64,000 nucleotides of DNA, taken from the NCBI GenBank assembly GCA_030533445.1, contig CM060071.1, forward strand, positions 2,648,520 to 2,712,519, given 5' to 3'. The translations under genes were made by a program, and so were the position numbers. The notes below the pieces were generated by a model. The model was not told the origin of the DNA. It saw nothing but the letters and a program-made list of their open reading frames with translations, and ran no database searches. This stretch comes from Cyprinodon diabolis. Lineage: Eukaryota; Chordata; Actinopteri; Cyprinodontiformes; Cyprinodontidae. Shown one piece after another: positions 19,049 through 30,118 of the stretch; position 1 is the first letter of the stretch; each line of letters starts with the position of its first letter.

Positions 19049-20295
19049 ACCGCCTACATAACTATGTTGGGAAAGAGGAGGTTTTCCCTGAGCAGCAGCT
19101 CTGGGAACAGGGGAGGAATTCCAGTTTGGAACAAGAGGAACCAAAAACATTGCAGATAAAAGAAGAGCAGCAAAAGCCAGAACATCCCTGGACAAAAGAT
19201 GAAACCATGGAGTTCCCCATAAGTGAGCATGAAGAGCAGCTTGGTCTGAAGCAGGGGACCGGACATATGGGAGAGGAACCACTCCCCTGTTTGGCATGTG
19301 GAGAAAGATTTCTAAAAAAAGAACATTTAATAGATCACATGAAAACTCACGCAGGTCAGAAGATTTATGAATGTCTGTCGTGTGGAAAAAGCTTCAGAGA
19401 TAAAAGCACTCTAAATAAACATATCAGAGTTCACACAAACAAGAAGCTGTTCTCCTGTACAATTTGTGGCAAAGGTTTTGGTCGAAAAAGTAATTTAGCT
19501 AGACACACGACAACTCACTCAGATGAAAGACCTTTTTCTTGTAAGACCTGTGGGAAAATGTTCAAAAGAAGAGATTTGGGGATTAAACACATGAAAACTC
19601 ACACGGTGGGGAAGATTTATGAATGTCTGTCCTGTGGAAAAAGCTTCCCTCAGAAATATCAACTTGATGCACACATGAGAGTTCACACATGTGAGAAGCC
19701 TTTCTCCTGTATGAGCTGTGGCAAAAGTTTTACAGAAAAGGGTAGTTTGACAAGTCACATCAGAATTCACACAGGTGAAAAGCCTTTTACATGTATGTCC
19801 TGTGGGAAAAGCTTCACCTTTAAATCTGTTCTCAATCGACACATGAGAACCCACACAGGTGAGAAGCCATTCTCCTGTACGATTTGTGGCAAAAGTTTTA
19901 CACAACATTGTAATTTGGTTTCTCACATGACCATTCATTCAGATGAAGGACCTTATTCTTGTAAGACTTGTGGAAAAATGTTCAAAAGAAGTGATTCAGT
20001 GTATGAACATATGAGAACTCATACAGGGAAGATTTATGAATGTCTGTCCTGTGGAAAAAGCTTCACCTTCAAATCTGCTCTTGATCGACACATCAGAGTT
20101 CACACCAGCGAGAAACCTTTTGAATGTCTGTCCTGTGGAAAAACCTTTACATTTAAATGTAATCTTAATGAACACATCAGAATTCACACAGGTGAGAAAC
20201 CCTTCTCCTGTATGATCTGTGCCAAAGTTTTTACTAAAAAACATAATTTGACTAGACACCTGGAGACTCATGAAAAAAATGTTTTTCAACCATGA
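19049..20295 (+). CDS. C2H2 zinc-finger gene, terminal exon with 12 fingers
   Basis: The exon follows a TTTCCAG acceptor and continues the split Asp codon. An acidic N-terminal part comes first (KEEVFPEQQLWEQGRNSSLE, then EQEEPKTLQIKEEQQ), typical of fish finger proteins. Then come 12 C2H2 units, from CLACGERFLKKEHLIDHMKTH-type to the last CMICAKVFTKKHNLTRH, many joined by TGEKPF linkers. The stop is TGA at 20293-20295. Joined to 13279-13342 it gives about 436 aa. It is probably a nuclear sequence-specific DNA-binding regulator. No KRAB, SCAN or BTB domain is visible, and there are no internal stops. Confidence 0.85.
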
Positions 20296-20314
20296 CATTA
20301 GAGTAATGATCTTA

Positions 20315-20690
20315 AAAATAACTATTTACATGGAGAAGCAGCATTTAGTTCCTATGCTCCACTTATCTGGAACAAACTTCCAGAAAACTGTAAAAGTGCG
20401 GAAAGCCTGAGTTCCTTTAAATCAAGACTAAAAACACATTTGTTTAGGATTGCCTTCCACTGTTCTAGTTAAACAGTTCAACTGAAGCATCATTAGTTCA
20501 ACTTTTTTATTTTCTTTAGTCCAACTGTTTTTAATTTGTTTTTATTTCTGCATTTTTTTATTTTTTCCTACTTGCTTTGATTCTGTTTTATTTTCTTATA
20601 TTTTAATCATGTAAAGCTCTTTGCATTGTCTTTGTACTGAATTGTGCTATACAAATAAATGTGCCTTGCCTTGCCTTGCCTTACTGATTC
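20315..20690 (+). mobile_element. 5'-truncated L2-like LINE 3' end
   Basis: Twenty bases after the zinc-finger stop, the frame reads AAFSSYAPLIWNKLPENCKS, AESLSSFKSRLKTHLF, then stop. This is the C-terminus common to L2/CR1 reverse transcriptases. A T-rich 3' UTR follows, with GTAAAGCTCTTTGCATTGTC, and tandem CTTGC units ending near 20682. The insertion may now supply the host gene's 3' UTR and its AATAAA near 20655. Confidence 0.7.
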
Positions 20691-20699
20691 ACATAAGAA

Positions 20700-20987
20700 G
20701 TCACAGCAGTTAGATGCTACAGGAATGAACAGGAGAGGCCTTTACTTTTCTCCAGCTTTTTATTATCATTACGCGTTTGCAAGTACAGGGCAACAATATG
20801 AACTGTCTGCGTTAAACCCATTTCCTCGGGGAGCAAGGGGCTGCCATTGTGCGGCGCCCTCGGGGAGCAGTGTGGGTTTGAGGGTCTTCGCTCAGAGAGC
20901 CAGAGTGGCAGTCTGTGGGAGTGGGGCTTGAGCTCAGAACCTCTGCGTTCCAAGCACAATGCCCTAACAAACAGGCCGCCACTCCCC
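20700..20987 (-). mobile_element. tRNA-derived SINE with a preserved acceptor stem
   Basis: On the minus strand, 20987-20917 forms a 71-nt tRNA-like head: GGGAGTGG at its start pairs with CCACTCCC at its end. An A-box-like TGGCGGCCTGTTTGTTAGG and a degenerate B-box follow. The body continues to about 20700. It is distinct from the SINE at 2100-2345. I do not call it a tRNA gene because the D and T arms are degraded and a SINE body follows. Confidence 0.5.
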
Positions 20988-21411
20988 ATATCGCCTACTA
21001 TCTTTGAGTCATGATAAAATGTAAATCTAGAAATGGTAAATGGCCTGTATATATAGCCCTTTTTCAAATCAGGAGACTTGACCAAAGCACTTTGCACTAC
21101 ATACTCCTTCACCTCATTACATGAGAAACTCACAGGTTAAGGCTTTTTTTAACCAAGTTTGTAGAAAACCCTTTATTAAGCAGTAATCTCTTTAAATAGA
21201 AATAAGGTGTAATATTGTTAACATGGTAAATAATTAAACTAAGGGACCCAAAGAACTCAGTTTAGAGGCTGGAGTCACTGTTGACCTAAAACAGTGAAAC
21301 ATGTTAGTCTGATGAGCTAAACTAGATTAAAGTTGAAGCTGTTATGTGGTTTAAAGTTTATCATTGCTGATGAATTTGATCCTGCTTTAACTTGGTGAAA
21401 CTCATTTTGGA
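20988..21411. other. Dispersed-repeat fragment, no gene
   Basis: 21030-21110 begins AAATGGTAAATGGCCTGTAT and includes CAAAGCACTTTGCACTACAT, a string common in fish interspersed repeats. The remainder shows nothing recognisable. Confidence 0.35.
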
Positions 21412-21415
21412 TTAA

Positions 21416-21735
21416 CCCTTTATAGGGCACTCAGCGAAATCCTTTGAAAATCCACATTTCAAGCCAGTAGTGTAATTGGAATCCTTTATTACCTGTTTTC
21501 CTTGACTTTCAAACATTTTGACTTTTCAACTTTTTGGTTTTTCAACTTAATTTACAGCAGGTAATATATCATTCAAGGGTTCATCTAATTGGTCAAATGC
21601 CAAAATAAGATGTACAGCCATGTAGCAGCATCTTTGCTGAACGGCTGGATATAGACCTTGTGCTTCTAGACGGGACAGACTCTATTTGTAAGGGGGATTC
21701 AAGTGATCAGAAATAGTAACTTTGCCTATAAAGGG
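21416..21735. mobile_element. piggyBac-like MITE
   Basis: TTAA at 21412-21415 and 21736-21739 flanks 320 bp whose ends are CCCTTTATAGGGCA and, inverted, CCCTTTATAGGCAAAG. TTAA targets with CCC-starting ends are the piggyBac pattern. No transposase is present. Confidence 0.65.
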
Positions 21736-21739
21736 TTAA

Positions 21740-23129
21740 TCATTTATTAAAGAATATTTCTGCTTTAAGATCTCTGGAAGTTTTATAAACCTGCCATGAT
21801 TAAGAAAAACTATTGTCTATTTTATACAACTGTCGTTTTATTGTATTATTTTCTGCTTTGGATGTTTTCCCTAAATGTAACCACTAATGGACTGATGAAA
21901 CCAACAGAAATAAAAACCTCATGGATTATAAATATCTGCTTCTTTTTATGGTTTCATATAAGTTAAAAATGATCTTTTGCCATGTTTTCTCTGACAATTA
22001 CAGACAACCTAAAGCTATAATATGATCTATGATTAAGGAAAATTGTACATTTTAGGATGATTAAGGAACGTGTCAGTATTTCTTAGTGGTCAAAGTTTGG
22101 TTAATTTAATTATTTCAGATTTAGTTTAAACAGATCAGTCCCACATGTTAGTTCTTTAAATGAAAGTTTGAGCTGGCAGGTGAGACTTCAAAGAAAACCT
22201 GATTACAGGATGGACAGATCAAATCCTGATGAACTATCACGATTTCCATTAGAGGTTAAGAAATCCAAGCCAGGGATTCTCTTATAAAGTCCCCTGAATT
22301 CAATATAGTACAGGCATTTCATTGGTTCCTCACCAACCATTTATCTTTTACATAAATTCTAAATTATATTCTGTTCTTCTATTCTCTCGCTCTACATTGC
22401 TGCATTTCTGATGGTGATTTTGTGAAGTTAACAACCCTGTTATCAGGAGAAGAGTAACAACATGTTCTAATAATAATGACCGTAAAGTTCTTATTTTTTT
22501 TTAATATATGCTGCTTTATTGATTCAGAAGTAGGATTAAGGTCGCCTCGTTTCTTTGTTTTGCTTCCACCTCTCAAATCAACCTCTACCTTGATCCCTCC
22601 TTGTTTATGTGTTTCTTACTTTTTTATCTCTTATTGCCTCCGCTACAGAAAGTTGGACAAAACTAAACGTTTCAAGGATTCTCCAGTTGGCCCTTTTTTA
22701 TTATTTTTATGTTCTTCTAAGAACACCAGAGAGAAGGAAAGGTCCATATCAGCACAAAATGCTTCCCTTTACTTTGACCAACTCAACTCAACTAATTCAA
22801 TAGTGTTAAATATGCAGTAAGAGTTATTAAAACAAAACCTGGAGGAAGATTTATCTCTATGTAGAGAGTTAATTTAACACTCATTCAGAGTGGGACCCAA
22901 TGCACTGGATTGGTGTTAAATTTAAATTGCACGCTGCAATATTTACTGTGAATCATTGTCAAGGAAATTAAAATGAAACGACTAGAAGTGAATGCAGAGA
23001 AAAATGCTGGTTATGGAAATTACACAAAATACTGAGATATTTTTTATTTACATAATGTGTCTCTTCCCAACAGGTTATTTGGTGTTTTTTCAGAAACTAG
23101 AATTGATATTCTAATTTCCTTTTCGTTGG
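21740..23129. other. No gene seen
   Basis: AT-rich intergenic sequence. Short open frames (for example 22476-22820) have no recognisable domain or splice context. Confidence 0.3.
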
Positions 23130-23340
23130 TGACCAGCCAAACAGGAGCGGTCAGTTCTAGAAGTTGTATGCTGGTGAAGATTCTCAGTCATCCAGGTCAT
23201 AGTCATTCCGTAAAAGTTTAAAAAACAATCCACATTTTGAATTGAGAAAGCTTCCAGTAGGGGAAGTGAAACATCTTCAAACCTTAGCAACCAAGTCAAG
23301 TGGATTGTTTTTTAAACTTTTACGGAATTGTAGACGTTGC
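23130..23340 (-). repeat. Dispersed repeat with a perfect 29-bp inverted pair
   Basis: 23205-23233 and 23300-23328 are exact reverse complements separated by 66 bp. The neighbouring GGTGAAGATTCTCAGTCATC (from about 23173) recurs inverted at 49868-49900. I associate such strings loosely with Penelope-like elements in fish, but the assignment is uncertain. Confidence 0.5.
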
Positions 23341-24600
23341 GTTTTTCCCCAAGAACACTACTGTTGAAACAAATTTGGGCGTACACATGTGTACGCTGTT
23401 CTGTGTCAACCAGCATCTGCATTTTTCAGTTTTCCAATTTTAGTAATCAAAGGATAGATATTAATAGATATTAGATAGATAGATATTAATATGTGACTAA
23501 GGTCTATAATGGAAAAAGCTACATCAAAAAACACAACTAAGTAACTGATGAACACAACATGTGAAAGGCCCAGTTTGTTGAGGATGAGCAGCAAAATTCT
23601 GGTTTGATCTAAGAAACAGGCAGCTTCTTCATCTCCTTCTGAAGCCAAAAAATTTGACAATTCTATGCATGCTTAGATTTTTTAATCTGATTAAACGTTT
23701 AGTACATGCATACACACGTCAGGTTCACATCAGTTTGTTAAGTGTACATCTAAACAAAGATTTAACCAAGGTTTAGATTGGATTGGAAAAATGCGTGCAT
23801 GTAAACATAGCTAATGTCTTTTTGTTTTTGTTTTTTAACTAAAACAAGGTGAAAATCACACTCTAAGTCGGAACTGTAATAACAGATATCCTAAATTACA
23901 ATTTGTGAGTAAAAAAAACAAAATTGTTCAAGTAATCTTTTTTAAATGTCTATAAATGTTTGTTTATTTTAAATGGACGTTTTGACATTAATCTGCTTGA
24001 GTGAATATGTAAACTCAACAGAAATATAAACGCAAGACTTTTGGTTTTGCTCCCAATTTTTATTAGATTAATTCAAAGATCTAAAACCTTTTCCACATAA
24101 AGGATTTAACTATTTCCTTCAAATATTGTTCACAAACCAGTCTAAATCTATAATAGTAAGCACTTCTTTAATGAGATCATCTATCCCACCGTACTGGTGT
24201 ATTATCTCAAGATGCTGATTAGACAACAAGATTAATGCACATTATGTTTTTTAAATGTTTTCAGTCAGGCCAGCTTTAATTATATTAAACCATTTTCTCA
24301 CAACAAAATTGTGGCTAGTGAAAATACTGAGTGGCTACAAACTCCCTTGACACTGGTGAGCAGGTGAGCCAAAACGTTCATGATAAACCATGGTCACCAC
24401 AACATAAAACTTTAAACGTATCAAATGTTAGCCTAAACTGTAATCAGGACATAATATACTTAATACATTAACTTATGTCTCCCACCAATCCACGCTTAAT
24501 AGCCTGCATTGATTCTAGTTAACTGGTCAAGCTAAACCAAGTCTGTTTCTGCTGCTTGAAAAGTGCTTTGAAAAGAGGAGAGGTGAAAAAAGGCAAGACC
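23341..24600. other. No gene seen
   Basis: AT-rich, with a short ATAGAT run near 23460-23490. No exon or element ends recognised. Confidence 0.3.
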
Positions 24601-24639
24601 AAGAAAGGTGCAGGCCAGCTGCACTGCACCTTTTAGATG

Positions 24640-24755
24640 TGTCTGCTTCCACACACCTGAGTCAAATAATCAGGTCATTAGCAGGACTCTGGTGAATAGA
24701 AGTGCATCCTGAGGAGGTTATTTCGCTGCTTGACTCGGGTGTGGAAGCAGATGTG
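24640..24755. repeat. Foldback dispersed repeat
   Basis: CTGCTTCCACACACCTGAGT (24643 onward) is mirrored by TTGACTCGGGTGTGGAAGCA (24730 onward). The stem is imperfect with a loop of about 65 bp. Related cores occur near 37250-37340. Confidence 0.45.
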
Positions 24756-24822
24756 CAGAGAACTGAACCTTATGGGCTAGAAGCCTGTTCCAGGGCCAGG
24801 GCCCAATAAGGATTTGAGTGCG

Positions 24823-24888
24823 CAGGTTATAAAGGTGCAAAAATCAGGTTATAAAGGTGCAAAAATCAGGTTATAAAGGTGCAAAAAT
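24823..24888. repeat. Three tandem 22-bp units
   Basis: AGGTTATAAAGGTGCAAAAA is repeated three times with a period of 22 bp and no substitutions, indicating recent duplication. Confidence 0.85.
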
Positions 24889-25988
24889 CTTGAGGATTGT
24901 GACAGAATTTTATAACAGAGCGATCAAAAAGTAGATCATTAATCTCTGTTTTTGCAATGTTACTACTAAAGAACTATTTTAAAACTGCAACAAGAACTTA
25001 TTTAGTATTAATTCTACTAGTAAAATATGTAATATTTGATCATGACTCCTGGAATCAAGTGTTACCTTAGCACAGGAACTGGAGCTCACCTTTTTTTAAG
25101 CCTTATTTACGCAATAAACGAGTAAAATTCAGACAAAAATATTAGCTGTTTACAAGACATTTTGTGAATGAGGAAAGGATACAAAAATAGATGTTAGAAT
25201 ATAAAACATCAAAGGGGGATAGGTCTAACTGGATCAAAATGCTGGATGAAAGAAAATGAAAATAAAAGGATTATAGAAAAACATAATTACGTATTTTACA
25301 GCATGTCTTTGTTATAGTTTTTGTTTTCATTGTTTAATAGAAAGCCAGAACTCATTAAAAAGTAATTTTAAGGTTTGATTGACTTTTCATTTACACCAGT
25401 AAATATTTAAAAACCAAAATGACCAACTTAGACTGTCAGTGTAGAATCTATGTGCTAATTCAAACTTTAATTATAAATTGTGATATTCAGTAGTGTGAAT
25501 AAAGAATGAAAGATAGAGACAGGAAATACAGGCAATGCACAATTTTGTCTTTTGTTTATTGTCTGTTTTGTAACTGGGGATATAATAGAAGTTTTTATTA
25601 CTTGTCAAGTATTAATTATGAATCAATTATGTTAAAAGTTATATTCATAAATAAGTCAGACTATATGCCACTGAGATGGCGATTTCAACTTGGTGAGTTT
25701 TATAGCTGTACCAAGGAATTGTTTCCAAGAATGTATCCACTTATGAACACTAGAGGGCAACATTGGCCTGATCTCTCTTCTTCTCTCAACTAGATGATCA
25801 TAATAACAACATCTTTTTACAATGAAATGTGTTTAATACAACTATCAAATTTGTATTTGGTAGCAGTGAACAGCTGACAGCTCACAGGGAGAGGTATGGG
25901 TTAAGGGCCCTGCTCTGATGACCAAAGTAGAAACCTGATTCATGTTTTTCACTTTTTTTCTTTTTAGAGTAGACCGCTAATCTAGAAG
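24889..25988. other. No gene seen
   Basis: AT-rich. A 95-codon frame at 25506-25793 lacks recognisable motifs and splice support. Confidence 0.3.
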
Positions 25989-27609
25989 ATCCATCCATCC
26001 ATCCATCCATCCATAGATCCATCCATCCATCCATAGATCCATCCATCCATCCATCCATCCATCCATCCATCCATCCATAGATCCATCCATCCATCCATCC
26101 ATCCATCCATAGATCCATCCATCCATCCATCCATCCATAGATCCATCCATCCATCCATCCATCCATCCATAGATCCATCCATCCATCCATCCATCCATCC
26201 ATAGATCCATCCATCCATCCATCCATAGATCCATCCATCCATCCATCCATCCATCCATCCATCCATCCATCCATAGATCCATCCATCCATCCATCCATCC
26301 CTAGATCCATCCATCCATCCATCCATCCATCCATAGATCCATCCATCCATCCATCCATCCATAGATCCATCCATCCATCCATCCATCCATAGATCCATCC
26401 ATCCATCCATCCATCCATCCATCCATCCATCCATCCATAGATCCATCCATCCATCCATCCATCCATAGATCCATCCATCCATTCATCCATCCATCCATAG
26501 ATCCATCCATCCATCCATCCATCCATAGATCCATCCATCCATCCATCCATAGATCCATCCATCCATCCATCCATCCATCCATCCATAGATCCATCCATCC
26601 ATCCATCCATCCCTAGATCCATCCATCCATCCATCCATCCATCCATAGATCCATCCATCCATTCATCCATCCATCCATAGATCCATCCATCCATCCATCC
26701 ATCCATAGATCCATCCATCCATCCATCCATAGATCCATCCATCCATCCATCCATCCATCCATCCATAGATCCATCCATCCATCCATCCATCCCTAGATCC
26801 ATCCATCCATCCATAGATCCATCCATCCATAGATCCATCCATCCATCCATCCATCCATAGATCCATCCATCCATCCATCCATCCATAGATCCATCCATCC
26901 ATCCATCCATCCATCCATCCATCCATAGATCCATCCATCCATCCATCCATCCATAGATCCATCCATCCATTCATCCATCCATCCATAGATCCATCCATCC
27001 ATCCATCCATCCATAGATCCATCCATCCATCCATCCATCCATAGATCCATCCATCCATCCATCCATCCATCCATCCATCCATCCATCCATCCATAGATCC
27101 ATCCATCCATCCATCCATCCATAGATCCATCCATCCATCCATCCATCCATCCATCCATCCATAGATCCATCCATCCATCCATCCATCCATAGATCCATCC
27201 ATCCATCCATCCATCCATCCATCCATCCATAAATCCATCCATCCATCCATCCATCCATAGATCCATCCATCCATCCATCCATCCATCCATCCATCCATCC
27301 ATCCATAGATCCATCCATCCATCCATCCATCCATAGATCCATCCATCCATCCATCCATCCATCCATCCATCCATCCATCCATCCATCCATAGATCCATCC
27401 ATCCATCCATCCATCCATAGATCCATCCATCCATCCATCCATCCATCCATCCATAGATCCATCCATCCATCCATCCATCCATCCATCCATCCATCCATCC
27501 ATCCATAGATCCATCCATCCATCCATCCATCCATAGATCCATCCATCCATCCATCCATCCATCCATAGATCCATCCATCCATCCATCCATCCATCCATCC
27601 ATCCATCCA
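25989..27609. repeat. 1.6-kb CCAT array interrupted by AGAT
   Basis: Runs of (CCAT)n, mostly 4-13 units long, are separated by single AGAT units (CCATAGATCC). Rare variants are CCCTAGATCC (near 26300, 26611, 26791), ATTCAT (26481, 26661, 26970) and CATAAATCC (27229). It codes for nothing; the Met-Asp-Gly-Trp frames are artefacts. The order of spacers acts as a bar code of the array's growth. Confidence 0.95.
26461..26814. repeat. 180-bp higher-order tandem duplication inside the CCAT array
   Basis: 26461-26634 and 26641-26814 are identical base for base, including the rare ATTCAT and CCCTAGATCC variants at the same offsets. The period is therefore 180 bp. Identity of rare variants shows that a whole block was duplicated, beyond single-unit slippage. 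Confidence 0.85.
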
Positions 27610-28676
27610 CCCATCAGTAAACATTTATTTGGGCCATGTCACAGTTCAGCTTTACATCGTCTTTCACCAGGCCCATAGCGTCATCAGTTATTTAATGACA
27701 CCATGATAAGTATCTTTTTTACATGCATTTTAAGCCTCTAATGTATTTTTTTTTCATCCTACAAACAGCTCATCAGTTGGATAAAACCCAACATTCGGTG
27801 GGGGGTAAGAAGCTTGGGAGAGAGATTATTAAGATAGAAGTTGAACTGTCACAATACTCAGCAGGGAGGCTGTACAACCCAGCAGAGGCATGATGTCTAC
27901 AGGATGTCAGACTGACATAACATAAAAATAAAAACTACAATATGAAATGGTAAAAGGTTTGGGATATTAGACTGCATTAGATAGGTTGTTGATCTTTTAT
28001 AAATGCAGAAACGTTTTCTTAGTCTCTCCAGGTCCTGTGTGGATATATTTTACTCTGTTTGGGTCGTGTATTTCATGCCATTCAGTTTTCTCTTTTTCTC
28101 ATTACAGTTTTGGAACAAAATGTCTTTCTTACTGAAATGTAAAACAAAGTCATAAACTTCCCACTAAACAATTTCATTGGTATGGATGGAGTGTAATTGT
28201 AAATACAGAAATAAAACACCCTTGTGATACATTTAGTTAAAGATGGAGTTCTGCAGTTTTGTTAAAATCATTATCTCGCTCTGAATCACTGTGGCCCTAA
28301 ACATGCAAGGATGAATGAACAAGTATGACATCTAAATCCTTTGGTGAAAAAGCATTTCTGCGACATTAGATTATCATATCTCTGCTTCAAACTGCAAAAA
28401 ATGGCTGAGCAGGGTGGACTGGAAAGCTTTTCGACCTGAACAAGGAAGGAACTTATTTACACTTTAGAGTGAATCTCAGATGTACCTCAGGACAGCTGTA
28501 AATAAAGGGCCTGTTGAACAACAGTACGGAATACAGGAATACATTTTATATAAACCAGAACTGAGTGATTTAAATGTGAAAATAAAGGACTTAAAAGCAT
28601 GATAGGTTCACCTCAACATCCTTAAAATGATTTAAATGAAACCAAACATTTACTTAACTTAAGCTTGTCAGGCAAC
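27610..28676. other. No gene seen
   Basis: Sequence between the array and a LINE tail, with no exon or element ends recognised. Confidence 0.3.
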
Positions 28677-28760
28677 ATTTCAATTCAGTTTATTTATATT
28701 GCACAAAATCAAAACACGTCATCTTAAGGCGTTTTATCGAGACAGTTCAACCAGATCATC
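28677..28760 (-). mobile_element. LINE 3' tail fragment
   Basis: TTTCAATTCAGTTTATTTAT and the following ACGTCATCTTAAGGC match, inverted, the 3' end of the L2/CR1-like LINE seen at 5900-5965. Confidence 0.5.
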
Positions 28761-30002
28761 CACAGTGACGCACTTCCGCTGTGGCTTAATTGTCCTTCTA
28801 CTGGAGCCATAACTTTCCCTTTTCCCCATACATCTCAAAAACTAGATCTGAAAAGAGCAGAATTCCTTATTTGTCTTATTAAAGATAGTATATGAATTGC
28901 TACTGTCATTATATGATTAATTTACAAAAAAATAAAATGTCAAATTATCAAGGTGAACGTATAAGTGCTGCCACCCTCTGGTTGTGTCAGAGGCGGTGAT
29001 TTACATCTTTATGGGAACAATAGAACACCTGGTGGGGTTGGCAGCGGTGTGGCCAGTGATTGGTTAAAAGCAGCCATGTCCAGCTGCCCCCCCACCTGGT
29101 TTTGACCCTGCCGTATGGTTGATTGGTGAGTCAGTAGATGGATGGAAATGGACCTGTCATGAAAGGATCATCTTAACAGCTCAGAGCATCTCCTGCTGCA
29201 GGTGATTTCATTAGTGCTCTCACTGTGCAAACACCGATCCAAGCTGTCACTGTCAGTTCATCTATATCCTCTTTTAAACAGCAGTTCAAGGATGCTTCTT
29301 GGTGGCTCATTACATTTGATCATTAGTTCCTTAATAAGCTCTGGGATTTAATGACCCCTGCCACAATGCTCTCATTTGTGCAATAGTCGGAGGGACAGGC
29401 TGCAGGCAATCATCAGTTAAATGCCTGAATGTGATTTCTAATGGTAACGCAACAGGGAAGGTGGCACAGAGCTGCAATCATAGCACTTTGAGAGAAAGTC
29501 AATGTTTTAATGGATTTATAGAGAAATGAACTCATGAAGCAGATGGCTGAGGACCAATGAGCTTTGGGTTTTGTGCTGCTTATCCTTCTATGTGATTAAT
29601 GTGAGCCGACAATCAAACCAGAAGTTTAAAACTGACTTTGAATAAGATCAATCTTTTCTTGTTTGGAGGGACTGCACAGAGGCACGGTTGGCAGGAGTGT
29701 TGTCTTACAGCAAAAGGTCCTCAGTTTAAACCTCCAGCCAGGGTCTAGCTGGAGTTTGAATGTTCTCACTGTGCGCACATTTACAGGGTATTTCGCTTTT
29801 CCAAGCATGTAGAATGTGTTTAGGAAATAGAAACAATCCAGCTAATCATGACCTAAAACTGTGAACATTTAGGCTAATTTAATGCAAGACAGTGAAAACA
29901 TTGTCCTGTTTTCTACAGGATAAATGTTAAACTGTACCTAATACCACTTTAACCAGAGATAACTTGATATTATAGCTTTAAATTATATGAAAGTTCCCAG
30001 TT
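28761..30002. other. No gene; decayed SINE piece at 29655-29800
   Basis: 29655-29800 keeps GCACGGTTGGCAGGAGTGTT, CAGCAAAAGGTCCTCAGTTT and GTTTGAATGTTCTCACTGTG, a diverged copy of the GGAT-tailed SINE. Nothing else is recognised. Confidence 0.4.
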
Positions 30003-30118
30003 CCTTCAATGCGGCCGACCTGGGTTCGAATCCGACCTGTGGTCCTTTGCCGGATGTCTCTCCCCCTCTCTTATACCCCCTTTCCTGTCAGCCTTCTGTT
30101 GACCAGTGCTGTAAAAAC
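30003..30118 (+). mobile_element. 5'-truncated tRNA-SINE (second family)
   Basis: GGCCGACCTGGGTTCGAATC, then CGACCTGTGGTCCTTTGCCG, then a C/T-rich stretch and CCTTTCCTGTCAGCC match the fuller copy at 46605-46765. The B-box GGTTCGAATCC is intact; the A-box half is missing. Confidence 0.6.

Noticed and set aside
19519..20298. Minus-strand frames opposite the zinc-finger exon
   Set aside because: Shadows of the repetitive C2H2 coding sequence on the other strand.
20917..20987. tRNA gene
   Set aside because: The acceptor stem pairs, but the internal arms are degraded and a SINE body follows, so it is a SINE head.
25882..27624. Several frames of 100-362 codons, and a CRISPR-like look
   Set aside because: It is a CCAT/AGAT microsatellite: there are no unique spacers, no repeat of 25-40 bp, and the genome is eukaryotic.
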